NCBI RefSeq assembly: GCF_949987515.2
Contig: NC_082684.1
Location: 157,495,356-157,559,355, forward strand
Direction of reading: 5' to 3'
Length of the DNA: 64,000 nucleotides
Origin: Delphinus delphis
Taxonomy: Eukaryota > Chordata > Mammalia > Artiodactyla > Delphinidae
Shown here: positions 43,025 through 55,245 of the stretch, piece after piece
How the letters are laid out: every line of letters starts with the position of its first letter
Numbering within the stretch: position 1 is the first letter of the stretch
Position numbers and translations under genes: made by a program
The notes under the pieces: model-generated
What the model saw: only the letters and a program-made list of their open reading frames with translations
Database searches by the model: none
What the model was told of the DNA's origin: nothing

Positions 43025-43507
43025 CTTTGGAGACAGTCGATGTATGCTGGGATTTTGGGGTAGTCACACGTGGGACAAGCCATTGCCGTCACCAGCACAT
43101 CTATGCCTCTCCTGGAAAGTAATACTCTGCATGGTGTATCCAAGGGTACATTTCTTAATCACAGTGATTCCTTTTGTAAAAACGTGAGATTATCTTTTTT
43201 TTCCCTTCAGCTTTCTTCTAGTAGATTTGACAGTAAGTTCCTGCATTGCTGAAGTGGCATTCCTTACCACTGAAGCTATTTCCGATGCTTTTTGGAAAGA
43301 GATGGGAAGAAATAAATTCAGTATACCAGTTAGTTTACTACCTGGTAAACAACTCATGTGATGGTTTCTGGGATCATTTGATTTATAAGGGACTTCTTCG
43401 GTAGTTGTTTTTGATAAATTCATGTCACAGTGGAAGAGGGGCAAGGATGAGCTTTTCCTCTTCAAACCTTAGGGAAAAACTTAGAGGAAATCTAAAATAT
43501 GAAGGTC
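43025..43507. other. Single-copy spacer
   Basis: No gene; a 91-codon minus-strand frame (43190-43465) has no recognisable family. Confidence 0.4.
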
Positions 43508-43715
43508 AGGACTTATTCACTCAGTAAATGTTTATGGAGCAGCAGTGAACAGGACAGACAAATCTCCCCACCCTGTCAGAGCATACAGTCCAGTGACAGA
43601 AAGAGAAAATAGATGCTAAATGTAACAAGTAACTTACATGAGAAGGTCTTAAGTGCCATGGAGGGAAAATAAAGCAGAGCAGGGAGACGTGGGAGCGACA
43701 GATCGGGTGGGGGAA
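43508..43715 (-). repeat. L2 LINE, left piece
   Basis: 'attcactcagtaaatgtttatgg', 'agcagtgaacaggacagacaaatctcccc', 'cagagcatacagtccagtgac' and 'cttaagtgccatggagggaaaataaagcag' are clear reversed-L2 phrases. Split by the CHR SINE at 43716. Confidence 0.75.
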
Positions 43716-44093
43716 GGCTCGTAGTTTTAAATTTATTTATTTGTTTGTTTTTGGCCGAGTTGGGTCTTCGTTGCTACGCCTGGGCTTTCTCTAGTTGCGG
43801 CGAGCAGGGGCTACTCTTCGTTGCCGTGTGCGGGCTTCTCATTGCGGTAGCTTCTCTTGTTGCGAATCACGGGCTCTAGGTGTGCAGGCTTCAGCAGTTG
43901 TGGCACGCGGGCTTCAGTAGTTGTGGCTCGCGGGCTCTAGAGCACAGGCTCAGTAGTTGTGACACACAGGCTTAGTTGCTCCGCGGCATATAGGATCTTC
44001 CCAGACCAGGGCTCGTACCCGTGTTTCCTGCACCGGCAGGTGGATTCCTAACCACTGTGCTACGAGGGAAGCCCAGGGCTCGTAGTTTTAAAT
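43716..44093 (-). mobile_element. CHR SINE, long form, 17-bp target duplication
   Basis: Reverse-oriented long copy with an ATTTATTTATTTG tail at 43731-43750 and head at ~43985-44076. The perfect duplication ggctcgtagttttaaat lies at 43716-43732 and 44077-44093. It inserted into an older L2. Confidence 0.95.
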
Positions 44094-44405
44094 CAGATGT
44101 CAGAGTGGGTTTCATCAAGGTGGAGTTAACTGGAACGAAAATAGGAGGGAGGTATGAGGGGTTCACCCAGGTGGTCACATGCGGTGAACCATCTGGACAG
44201 AAGGTACATCCAAAGGAAGCGACAGGAGTGTGCCTGGTGGGTTAGAGGAAGACCCACAGGCTGGTATGGCTGGAGCCGAGGGGGTAAGGGTGGTCGCAGG
44301 TCTAGACCACATAGGGCCTGGCGGGTCTGTACGGACCAGGGTTGATTTGAGTTCCATGGAAAGCCTTTGGAGGTGTTTGAGCTGAGGAGTGATTGGTCCA
44401 GCTTC
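44094..44405 (-). repeat. L2 LINE, right piece
   Basis: Resumes the reversed L2 after the SINE: 'cacatagggcctggcgggtc', 'gagttccatggaaagccttt' and 'gagctgaggagtgattggtcca' match the L2 phrase series (GCCTTGTAGGCC ... GGGGAGTGACATGATCAG). Frames across it on both strands (63-119 codons) are not genes. Confidence 0.6.
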
Positions 44406-44511
44406 ACTATGTGTCTTAGCACCCATCTGATGTTTGGCAATGACTTCTTTTTTCCCTCAAATTTCATATCTTTTTCTGGAACCACAAGTTCCTTCCTTCA
44501 TTTCTGAAAAT

Positions 44512-44735
44512 TATAATGACGACAGCTACCATTTACCGTGTTGGCTAAGCTGCCAGTGACTGTATGTGGATTAATCCCTGTGACGCTCACAAGATGAAAC
44601 AGTAGATGGTTTCATCTCCCTTTTCTAGGTAAGGGAACTGAGACTCAGCATAAGGGACTTGCCCAAGGACCCTGGGACACACAAGTAACAGAGTCAGTAT
44701 TCAAGCCTGGGCAGTTTTCTCCTGGCTCTTAACCA
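44512..44735 (-). repeat. MIR SINE, near full length
   Basis: 'gacagctaccatttaccgtg', 'ggattaatccctgtgacgctcac', 'ggtaagggaactgagactcagc', 'gacttgcccaaggaccctgggacacacaag' and 'cctggctcttaacca' run in reversed MIR order to the tRNA-like head. Confidence 0.85.
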
Positions 44736-44739
44736 CAGT

Positions 44740-45079
44740 GGTGAACACCCATGCCCCCCCCTTCCTACCTCATGCCCAGACCAGCTGTTCCACAGCCCAC
44801 CTAGTCATCACCCTCAGGCCCCCTCACCCTTCTGCTCCCCAGACCTGGTTGGCTGTGGGACCATCCAAGGCACCCTTGGTACACATCTGGGTAGCACTAC
44901 ATGTGTCTCTGCTGGAGGTTGTGAGAGGAGACGTAGTTGCTTTTGTCAGAGTCATCAAATTACACTGGGATTTAATCAAATTACAATCTCCCAATATAGT
45001 ATCGTTTCCCATGTGCCAGGTGGTGGGAGGTGGGGGGGGGGACAGAGACCCGTCTGTGTATAGTGGACATGGGACCCAT

Positions 45080-45082
<3 letters not shown>
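44740..45082. other. Single-copy spacer
   Basis: C-rich then mixed sequence with a G9 run at 45031-45040; no gene. Confidence 0.4.

Positions 45083-45130
<48 letters not shown>
45083..45130. repeat. (AC)24 microsatellite
   Basis: Twenty-four uninterrupted AC units. Four overlapping frames across it encode artificial Cys-Val or Thr-His repeats. Confidence 0.98.
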
Positions 45131-45133
<3 letters not shown>

Positions 45134-45910
45134 ACCACTGGTGTAGATGTTGCTGAGCTGTAAGCACAATTACGGCGACACTCTTGATAGCTGCTTTTGC
45201 CAATAGGTGGAAATTACAACTCGGGAGTTGAATTTGTGAGGTTCACTCCTATTTCCCTCCTACATCCTGCTGTTAGTCACTTAATGTCATGCTGACCTTT
45301 TTATGGCTGTTAACGATGTCGTCTCATGAATTCTGTTTTGCATTTTGCAAGGCAGAGCCCAAGCATCTAATAGAAATGTATGAGACCAAGAAAGTTCTAA
45401 GGAGGAAGCCATTGTAACCTCTTTTCAAGAGCACGTACATGTGTGCACACTTGACAGTGCACACTTAAAAACACGGGACCTACTTGAAGCCATTAGATTT
45501 TATGGGAACAAGCATTTATGATAGCCAGTGGAAATATACTTTTCAGGTGCTGGTAAAAGGCAAATCTCTCATTGGGGAGCTAGCTTTCTGAATTTTCTGG
45601 GGATGTGAGATGTGTGAAATCCATAGCCCATTGCTGGTATTAATATATTGGAGCTGACTTTTTGTTTTTTAACAAAAACGAAAGTGCTGCTTAGTCATAT
45701 GTGGCATATATTCCATTTTTAAATAAGATTCTACACACAAGGTAGGGAGAGTACCAGCTTTACAGAAAAAAATTTTTTTTAATCTATTGATTTAAATTGA
45801 GTCATTGCTCTTCGGACTATACCACCTAGTAAGTATTGTTTCTAAGGCAAGAAACTTGATGTTCTCTGTGGTTGTAAAGGAAAGAGAACATGGTTCCCTA
45901 GTGTATGTTT
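45131..45910. other. Single-copy spacer
   Basis: No gene or repeat recognised. Confidence 0.4.
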
Positions 45911-45914
45911 CAGG

Positions 45915-46140
45915 GGGTGAAATAGATCACGGGTTTAGAGTCAGATCAGGCATGAATTTGAATCTCTTTTTTTCTGTTTATTGGTTCTGTGATCTTGGGC
46001 AAGCTAGTTCACCTTCTGAATCCCAGTTTCCTGTCTATAACATGAGAACACTCATATTCACTTTGCAAGATGTTGAGAATTTCAAAACCAACAGAGCAAT
46101 ACATGTAAACCACCTGCCCCCAGTAGGTACTTAGTAAATC
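45915..46140 (+). repeat. MIR SINE
   Basis: 'gggtttagagtcagatcaggcatgaatttgaatc', 'ttggttctgtgatcttgggcaagctagttc', 'gaatcccagtttcctgtcta' and 'ccccagtaggtacttagtaaat' are sense MIR phrases in order; nearly complete. Confidence 0.85.
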
Positions 46141-46321
46141 TTGCCCTTCACTGTTGTCAAGGATCATGCAGTCAGGGGTGTGGGGCGAAGGGGAGAATGA
46201 AAATACATAATAATCTTAAAGGGAAAAATTATGAAGCGGTTCAGAAATTATGGGCAATTACAGTTATTTCACAGAGTGCGGGGAGAAAAACAGAACTGAG
46301 TTGGGATCTATTTCCCTAATA

Positions 46322-46515
46322 TCCCTCTTGAGAACCTACTGTGTGTCCTGCTTGATTCCAGGTGCTGGAGATCGAAATCAGACATAGGCTCTGCCCTCCT
46401 AATCTTCACAGTTTTGTGGGCGAGCAGACACTGATTAAATACTCGTACTAATCAGACCCATCAGTGGCACATTGGGACTGAGCCAGATGGAAAGGCAGAT
46501 TATTTTAACTGAGAT
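46322..46515 (-). repeat. L2 LINE fragment
   Basis: 'gagaacctactgtgtgtcctgcttgattccaggtgctgg' then 'cataggctctgccctcctaatcttcacagttttgtggg' and 'cagacactgattaaatactcgtac' follow the reversed L2 3' end. Confidence 0.65.
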
Positions 46516-46544
46516 GATACTCAGCATAGAAGGCAAATCAGGGA

Positions 46545-46725
46545 ATGTGAAGTGTGAGGCAGCTGGGCTGGAAGGTTTGAATCCCGCTCTTCCTCTTCCC
46601 AGATGTTTGACCGTGGCCTTCTCTGAACCTCAGTTTTGTCATCTGTAACATGGAGGGAATAGACCAACCTCATAGGGCTGTGTTGAGGAATAAAATTGAG
46701 GTAGAGCATGTTGGGCCTCTCGTCC
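46545..46725 (+). repeat. MIR SINE
   Basis: 'ggctggaaggtttgaatccc', 'gaacctcagttttgtcatctgtaacatgg', 'cctcatagggctgtgttgaggaataaa' match the sense MIR. It follows directly after the L2 piece. Confidence 0.8.
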
Positions 46726-48212
46726 AACAAAACCTCATGCCCTTCACAGCTCGATGACAAGAATCAGTGCATGTCCCAGCGGGGGGCTTGTACAAAACAA
46801 ATGTAGACAAAGTGAGAATATTTTTATATATTTGAGTCATAGAACTTGGAAGCTTGTAATTTGAAAGACTGTTTTAGAGGAATAATTTCCAGCCTCTGTG
46901 CCCCAAGCCCCTGAGGGGACTGCAGAGTAATTAGCAGAAGTCCTAAAATCCTTGAGCACACCAAGCATTATCTATAGAGGTATATGTGTGTATGTGTGTG
47001 TTATAACATTTGTCTGATCCATTTTGTTGCTACTTTGAGCAGTAAAATAATTTTGAAACATATTACTAAATTGAAAATACATCCTTCTGTATATTCTCAG
47101 TCATCAGGTACCAAAAGATTCAACTATTATCACATGAGGGAGCAAAAAACTTTTTAAAATATGTTCAAAAAGGGTAGGAAGTACTGTGCAAGGGAGTATG
47201 AAAAAAACAGCCAAAGATTGGAAATTACTTAGTGACTTTGGCTGCTAGCCTGGTTCTCCGTTCTTGGAAAGTATGTCAGCTCCATTCTGAAGTCAAATGT
47301 CATCATTGAAAGGAACACCTCCATTCTCAAAATATATTGGCACTGCCTTAGGAGCAACATGGAATTAAGGGGAAAGATTTCCAGTCGAGTTCTGGTTGGT
47401 GTTCTTTAGTTTCCATAACTAATATTTGGCGTGGAAGTATGACTTGCTATTCTTTGAAACAGGCGAAAAGATGCCCTCCATTTTCTGCAGTCACTCTGTG
47501 ACCGGATGTTACGGCAACAGGAGTGTAAGAGACAAAGCATGCAGTACCAAAATATATCCAATGCAACTGAGAGAGAAGTGGCCGTTCTGTGCCCCCAAAA
47601 GGCATGAATCATGCATCACAAATCAGGGTGATCGCATGGGCACCGCTTTGTTTGAACCTCTGTGTAGGAAGACACCCATTTCTTTAGTAAAGACTCACTG
47701 GTGACCTTGCCCAGCCATAGGTACTACGGGTCATCCTTATGTTCAGATATCTAAAGCAAAGCAATCTGATGGTCTCTAAGTGGCATTAGCCAAGTAGTTC
47801 ATTTTAAGTCCCATATTTGAATTTTGGAGCTTATTTTCTCCTAGAAAATGGTTTACAAGTAGGGTCCCCATTGGGCTACAAAAAAAAAAAAAAACCCTCT
47901 TGGACTCAGGAGGGAACCAACTGAAAGCTGTTTTTGATAATATGCTAGTTTGCTGCTGTTACTGTGGGAAGATGTTCCTCTGTCCTGATCCCTTGGCCTG
48001 AGAAGTGAACCACCTTTCCCCTTGCCACGTGGTTGTCCCCTCCTTCTTTGGCAAGTACATCGGAGTGGCAGAGGCGTTGGGGGAGCCCCCAAGGTGTACT
48101 GCGTTTGTAAGGGGTGCTCATAAGTCATCTGAAGACATGCTTTTATTCCTGTACGGAATAGTGAAAGAAAGCATAATGCCACTCCACCGTATTCCTTCAG
48201 CGTTCAGCTCAT
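46726..48212. other. Single-copy block
   Basis: No gene. An A15 run lies at 47880-47894. Frames of up to 109 codons (47853-48182) lack any recognisable family. Confidence 0.4.
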
Positions 48213-48295
48213 CCCTCCCTCCCTCCCTCCCTCCCTCCCTCCCTCCTTCTCTCCCTCTCTCCCTCTCTCCCTCTCTCCCTCTCTCCCTCTCTCCC
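48213..48295. repeat. Compound (CCCT)n-(CTCTCC)n microsatellite
   Basis: About eight CCCT units to ~48247 change into about seven hexamer TCTCCC units. One strand is wholly pyrimidine, the other purine. Confidence 0.95.
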
Positions 48296-49880
48296 AAGAT
48301 TATACTCTATGATACAGCACCTCATTAAGGAGTAACCATTGACTAGGTGTGGAGTCCCCGTGTATAAGAAATACGTGGTCAGGAAAGTTGGAGGGAGATG
48401 GTAATTTGAGCCTCAGGAGCAGTCTGTTGGAATGTTTAATTCTATCTGTCAAGACCTTTAAGAAGCTCAGAAGAAGGCTGTTGTGTAAATAAAGGGGGTT
48501 ATTGCTGTGAGTCTAGGTATTGATTCAAATGTCCAGACTCTAAAAAGTGAATATATTCTCTCCTTTGTTTCCGTTTGGTTTACATTTAAGAGACCTGTCT
48601 TTGGGGGATAAAATATTTGCAGCAAAGCAGGTGACACCAACGGCAAGGATGAAATGGAGTAAGAAGCCGTAAGAATTCTTAGGAGTAAAGAGTGATATTG
48701 ATAAAGAAACCAGGCAAGCAGATACTACGAAATGATGGCTAGAAACTTTCTAGGCAAGAAAAAAGTACTAGCATGAGAGCAAAATCTCAATTGACCGAAA
48801 TCTTTAATTTACTGCTAACATTAACATCTCAGAAGGAGCAAAGCAAAAAAATCTTTTCTTTTTTCTCCCTATTTTTGTTAAAAGCTTTCTTTAAAATGAT
48901 GCACCAGCGTATTTTTTTAGTGTGGGGCAACTCTGATTATTTCAGAACATAGGTTTTTTAAAAAACTCTTGAGTTATTCAGTAAGAAAAGTCAGGATCCC
49001 TTGTTTTTTTTTTTTTTTAAAAAAGGGTAGTTAGATTGCTGATAGACATAAAAAAAACAGAAGTTTATTTTCTTGAGTAGATGGAATATTTATTGTCATA
49101 GATGGAGCAAGCTTGTTAACAGTATGGGCTGAGCTGAACTAAAGCAGGCTGACTCCTGCTTGAGGTAGAATATTCGAGCATACAGAGAATGCCGTATGGG
49201 GCCTTTATCGTAGAATCTGAAGAGAATAGTCAAAGAGTGCAGATTTAGCAACAAGCAGAAAGGGCCGGAATTTTATGTTTGGACGGTAAAGAGAAAAGGC
49301 AGGTGCTGTGAGAGTCCATTTGCCCTGCAGGGAGGTAGCCTTGATATACAGCTGGAGCTGGATAAATGTGGCCTGGGGGTTATAAGTGTGTTGTGCTGGT
49401 TTCATATCTGCGGACACATCTGGATCCCCGGCTACTTTTCAGTGCTTGGGTGTTTTCTCAGGTGAGAGCCTTATAACGATGTTTTACAACCCAGCATTAA
49501 GTAGTGATTGATAACCGGGAAAGCTTGAGTTAACCATGTAACACGTAGCACCTAGCATTCTCTCTCAAGGGAACCCTGCTCTAGCTGAAACTGTGTTTTA
49601 GCCTCTCTCTCAGTGTTTGCTAAAATGACGTGGATTCATTAAGTAAGAGCAGATGAGACAGGAAGCATTGCTTGGATGTAGGCATTATCTGTTTTCAGCT
49701 TCCTTAAGCCTGAGGACATTTTTAATTACCTGGTTTGAGCCCCACAAATCAGGGCATTGGGTGTCAGTAGTAGAATGTCAGGCTTCCAGGGGATTGACCG
49801 GAGGAGAGCTTGTCTTCCAAATCTGACTTGGTTATCGGTAGCATGGAGCTTTCCAGAAAGCAGGTTGCAGTAAACGAGAG
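48296..49880. other. Single-copy block
   Basis: No gene. T-run at 49005-49018. Nothing else recognised. Confidence 0.4.
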
Positions 49881-49884
49881 AGTC

Positions 49885-50030
49885 TGGGCAAGAGGTCTTG
49901 GGCTTGGAGATCAGATCCGCCTTGGAGTCCTTGCTCTGTCATTCGTGGCTCTGTGACCTTACGTGAATTGCTGTAATTTTTCTGGGCCTCAGTTTTCTCA
50001 CCTATAAAATGGTAATTTCCCAAGTCCTTT
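49885..50030 (+). repeat. MIR SINE fragment
   Basis: 'cagatccgccttggagtccttgctctgtcattcgtggctctgtgaccttacgtgaatt', 'gggcctcagttttctcacctataaaatgg' match the sense tRNA-like and core parts of MIR (shown here in sections). Confidence 0.8.
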
Positions 50031-52624
50031 GCAGTTTTAAAAAACCATTAACTCTGAGACAAGTTAATGTCTCCTGGGTGAAGGCGGTTCAGACAAAATG
50101 GCTAGGGTTAGCATTAGAAATACCAGATTGGTTGTAGAAACAGTCCGTGAAAAGATGGGCGTGATATGTGAACATAGAACAGCAAAAGGCTTCTCCTTGG
50201 CTAGTTTTGTTTTAATCGAAGTTTTTAATCATGATGACGATTGTTAGTATTTTCTCCTTTCTTTTTAAAGCCAAATTCAGGTTAAGTGAACAAATACTAC
50301 ACTGGAAAAAAAAAATCCTAAATCATCCCAAGTGGGTCAGTTCTGATTAGTCCAGTTTTTAAGGTGTTCTTTAAGGCTTTTATAACTAGAGACTTGACAC
50401 CATAAATGAGAACAAAATATCAAAAGTAATTAGGTCAACCTGTCAGCATTAGAAGCTTCTGTCTTCCAAGTATGCAGTCGTTAGTGTGTGTTCTTCTGCC
50501 TCCTGGAAAATGATGCAAGTCCTCTCTGCCCTATAAAAATATGTATTATTCTATTAGCAAAATTTGAAGTTGAAACTGGAAAATCATTAGTTTCAAAGTG
50601 AGCTATTTATTGCTGAGTGTGTTAAACATTCTGATGCTCTCAGAATTGAAAGACCAGGTGGGCCTCTGGACAGATGAATTATGAACTATTCCCCCATAAT
50701 CTTTACCATCCAGTACACAAACATAAAACTGATTTCACTTTTATGGACTCCAGTCCCATAGCTCTAGAAGTTATTGTGTGAGTAGAAGAAAAATTTGGAA
50801 GGCAGTAGTCTGATTTGCAAACTGCTACATCAGGATTGAGACATAAATCATACTTATAAAAGCATGTGAGGAGTTTTGCAACCAAAGCCCAAAATAGTCC
50901 TTGAGAATAATGTACCAAAGGGAATGGAAAATACAAGTTAGTTTGGGAAATGACCTGCTTAGGTTGACTAGAGCAGGCCGTTTTCTGCTAGTTCAAGGTC
51001 ATTCCCTCTTACAGGCCTTGATGTCTCATCCGTGTGAGTTTTGAACACTTTCCCTTGGAGGGCACTTCCACAGTCTAATAGCTCGAGGTATTTGAAAGCT
51101 TCTCTAAGACAGTCTGCCTAAATTTTCTTTGAATTTCCTCTTCCAGTGTCTCTGTAATTGTTCTTTCTTGTATTATCCTAAAAGGAGTTTGCGGGGAGTG
51201 CGTGCAGTGGGAAACAAGAGTCCAGCGTTTTCGTCTCGGGTGCTACAAATTTCACCTTTCATAACCTTATGCTTTGCTCAGAGAGAATGACTACAAAGAG
51301 AATGACTTTATTACTGCTTTTCCAGGGCTGAACAAGTTCTGCCCGTAATAAAGGTACCCATAGAGACCAGCTTGAGCCTGAGTCCTGGATGACAGAGGTT
51401 GCCGGAATATATTTTTTCGCTGGCCTCACTTGAGTGCTTGGCCCTATTTCTAGAGCCGCCAGCTTCATTTGATCTGGAACCTTCTTCCTCCCTGAAATCT
51501 CCATCTTCCAAAGTCAGTCCATACCCCCTACACATCTACTACTCAGAAAGGCTCTGTAGAAATGTAACAGGACAGTGTTATGTACCCATCAGAAGCTTGC
51601 TGAACGCATAATGATACCAGATCACCAAAGTGGGTGGTCCTGTCTCTTCATGCACTGCCTACAAAAATTACAAAAATAACGCAAACCATTCTGTGTTCTC
51701 TTCTGTATTATGTGTTCTTGACCTCCGTGGGAAAGACTGTAGACCGTGGGATGCTCAGTAGATAGGATCTGGGGGTGATGGTGCTCTTGGGCATGTCCAC
51801 GTCTTTCAGAATCATACTCCTCCCATCTTTGGTGTAAATGTGATGTGATTAAAGAATTAAATAAGCAAACACTTTTGGACCAGAAGAGAGTTGTTTTACA
51901 GTTGATTAATTCACTTGAGCAGATCGCCACCCCCTTTCGGCTGTTATTTGCATACCGTGTGTACAGCTGAGATGCAAGAGCCTTGCAGTCCTTCATGAAC
52001 TGAATGTATAAAACTACTCTTCCTCCCGTATTTTACTTCCCTGCCCTCTCTGTGGTTTTCAGGATACTCTTTGTACTTATTGGCCTAGAAGTAAAAACAA
52101 AAACATTCTTAAACTTGTTCAGAATGGGTGGAGAAGGAGGCATCTGGAAAAAAGATGTAAATTTTATTAATGTTTTAGGGTCATCTTAAAGTCCTATCAC
52201 CTAAGTGATCTCTTATTCCGTAATTTCTTTATATTCTGTCTGCAGACTTTGATTTTAGCATATTCCCCGCTTTGAGGGTTGATGTATATAGCTGTCCCCT
52301 CAAACATGTGGGGAGGCTGCAGATCCATGGAGTTCAGCTATTCAAAATAGAATGAGAAGTGGCCACTCAGCCCTCGAGTCAGCTTTTGCTGTCACCTGGC
52401 TGCGTCATTGTGTGCGGTCAGAATTATCATGATACAGTACAAACAGCAACAGCATTTAGTAAGAAAAACCAGATCACTGTGGGATCAATTAGTTGCTCAT
52501 CATTTGTACACCTTATAACACGAAGAAAAATGAATCTGGCTGAATAATCAAGAGTATAAACCACTGTTAATTGCTCCCAGGTTGTAAATGTCTTGGCTGT
52601 ATTTGTGAGAGCTGGTAAGGTAGA
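50031..52624. other. 2.6-kb single-copy block
   Basis: No gene or young repeat. Frames up to 124 codons (51622-51996, minus) without recognisable family. Confidence 0.45.
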
Positions 52625-52815
52625 ATGAAAAGGGTTTGCACTTGTCAGACACGACTTCAGATGCTGGCTTTGCTACTAAGCGTCACCTTAACAAGTTCTT
52701 TAACCACTGAAGTTATTTAACCATCTAAACAAATAGAAATAGCATAGGCTCATTATGAGAATTAAGTGGGGTAATGTATAAACGGTCCCAGTAGGGACCC
52801 AATTCATGTTCCCTT
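52625..52815 (+). repeat. MIR SINE, diverged
   Basis: 'cacgacttcagatgctggct', 'ttctttaaccactgaagtta', 'taggctcattatgagaatta' and 'ggtcccagtagggaccca' follow sense MIR order. Confidence 0.6.
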
Positions 52816-55060
52816 TGCTTTTTCTGTCTTTGTTTAAATAAATCTGTATATTTACAAGTCTTTCTACTAACATCATTAATGGATTATTTCCTAATCAGTG
52901 CCTAGTTTCTGACCCATAATGATTGCTCAGTAAATGTTCATGGAACGAGTGAGTGGATGATGATGTATATATTTAGTGAGGTGTGGCCATTATTACTTCC
53001 TCTATTAGACAAGAAACATGAAATTTGCAGTTTCCCCAAGATTACCCAGAAAATGGATTCACTGCCTACACAGGCATCTAGAAATGTACAGCCCTTGTAA
53101 ATTAAAGGGAAAGCCAGTATTAGACTTGAACGTTCCTGTATGTATTAACCATTACCTTCTTCTCCATCAAACACTCATTCTGTGAAAATATGATTTGTGC
53201 ATGGCACTGAGGCTGATATTGGAGGACCTCTTCATTGTGTCTTACAGAGGGAACCTCATCTATGTGCTTAATTTAAATCACGCGATAAGGAGAAGGCAGG
53301 GCTCCAGAGGTGGAGGAGAATGGTGACCAGCCTTTGCTGGGATAGCCTTTCATTGGAATCAGAGTCCTAATATTCACTTATGAAAAGAAGATTGTTTGCA
53401 CTGTGATTTGATCCATGTCTGTTGTCATTAGAATTAAGTCTAGCCAGCTGTCAGTTCCTGGAGGCAGCCGGCTATAGCTGTCTATTTCAGCATTCTCCTG
53501 TTTTCAGTTTCTAAGTTGGCTTTGTTAGATGAGTTAGTGTGGTATTTATTTGAAAAAAAAAGATAGGTGTGTGTTTGTTGAACTTCTCACATGTTGCTTG
53601 AGCATCCATTTCATAGGAATCAAACTTTTAAAAAAGAAAATTATTCTTTAAATTTACGGGGGCTGATTTTAGAGGAGGGGCAAGCCCAATCTTGTAATAA
53701 GTTCTTTAGCACAGTGAAGAATTACTAATTTACTTCTTGTTCTTATAGATGTGAGTTTCCATATAGAGGGGCCTGGTCTCATGTTAATAGCATCAGCTAG
53801 ACAGTAAGATGCTTTGAAGAAGATAACTTTTACTGAGTGATTTGCTAGGTTGGCAGAAAGACCCAAGGGGGAAAGGGAGAAGAAAGCTTGCTGGTCAAGA
53901 TATCTCAATCTCAGTATCATAATTGAAAGAGTACCACTTGAAAATTCAAGTTGAACTAGCATCCAGTTTCACTGTCTGGATTTATATCACTCTAGGTCAC
54001 ACCTGGGACAATTCGAGTTTAAACACCTGGCTAAAAAATGTTAGGATAAGAGCATTTCCATTCCCAATAGAATTTGTTCCCAGGAACGATGGAAATTCTA
54101 CATCAGGACCCCACTTCACTATTTTGGCACCACTGGTTCAAATGCTAGCCAGAACCTGGAAAGGCTGAGGTAGAAAAAAATAAATAAGAGAATTCATTAA
54201 ACTGACATGTTGGAACCTCTAAAAAGGTACTCATGGAGGATTCATTTAGAAATAGATGAAAATTTGAACAAGGGTATTTTGATTGATTGATTTTTTTTTT
54301 TCTCTCTAAAGTGCTTGACGGATTATGTTGTTCAGCCTGATAACTGTGTTGCTAAAGGGCTTCCCGTGTGCATCTCTTAGGAAAGAAAGGCTTTCAGGGC
54401 ACGTTGGTCATTTACTGACATGTTTTCTCTAGATTCTAATTTCCCCATAATATTCGTGCTTTCTTCCGTACATTTTTAACTCATGGAAAAGAAAAAACAA
54501 GCTTTATTCTGGGGCCAGTAGCATACCACCCTGCCCTACTTTTCCTTCCCTGAGGGACTTTCAAATTTGCCTGTAACTTCGGCCAGTTTATCACAGAATG
54601 GTCAATATTCCAGTGAACTGGGGCCTGGGACTCTGGATTCCTTGTTTCTGGTTGGAGCCAGGGTTCTGTGGAGGAAAGGAATAAGGAGGGGAACACAAAT
54701 TTCAGACTCCAGTCCTGTCCACCCCTTTACCCACCCTTCCCTCACTTAACGCCCATTGCTTTCTCAGAGTTCAGAACTCTAATTACTCCCCAAAAGGCAC
54801 ACCCCAAAATGATATCCAGCCTTTAGCTCCTCCCAACAGAGGACCCTAAAGAAAAGCTGTCCTGTTGCAACCAGTGGGCCTATCTTTTGTTGAAATAAAG
54901 GGAGAGATGAACTCATGACCTGGCCCAGATGGTGACATTCCTCTCCAAACTCTCTTCCCTCCAGTTTTTCTAGATTTCCAGGTCATTCAGCTGTTTATTC
55001 AACTACAGGGTATTGCTGGCTGCTGTGGGTAAGGCGATGTGCTAGGTTTCCCCGCAGAGT
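52816..55060. other. 2.2-kb single-copy block
   Basis: No gene. 52910-52950 ('cccataatgattgctcagtaaatgttcatgg') is a possible further MIR/L2 tail. Short frames only. Confidence 0.4.
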
Positions 55061-55064
55061 AGAA

Positions 55065-55245
55065 AACGTGGCAGCCTAGGAGTCACAAAACGTGAGTTCC
55101 AGGTTTCACTTTGCTATGAGTGGCTGAGTAACTGTGTAAATCACCCTTCCTGCCTGGCTGTCTCTCCTCTCATCTGTAAAATGAAGGGGTTACTTCAGTG
55201 AGCTCTGAAATCCCTTTCAGTTCTAGAACTGCTATGATTTTCTGA
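55065..55245 (+). repeat. MIR-family SINE
   Basis: 'gcagcctaggagtcacaaaacgtgagttccaggtttcac', 'agtggctgagtaactgtgtaaatc' and 'tctcctctcatctgtaaaatgaagg' match a sense MIR; the following 'tgagctctgaaatccctttcagttctag' resembles the MIR3-type 3' part. Confidence 0.7.

Noticed and set aside
44738..45203. Frames rich in Thr-His or Cys-Val repeats
   Set aside because: Products of the (AC)24 microsatellite.
48213..48295. Short periodic array as a possible CRISPR
   Set aside because: A plain microsatellite with 4- and 6-base units and no spacers; also a mammalian sequence.
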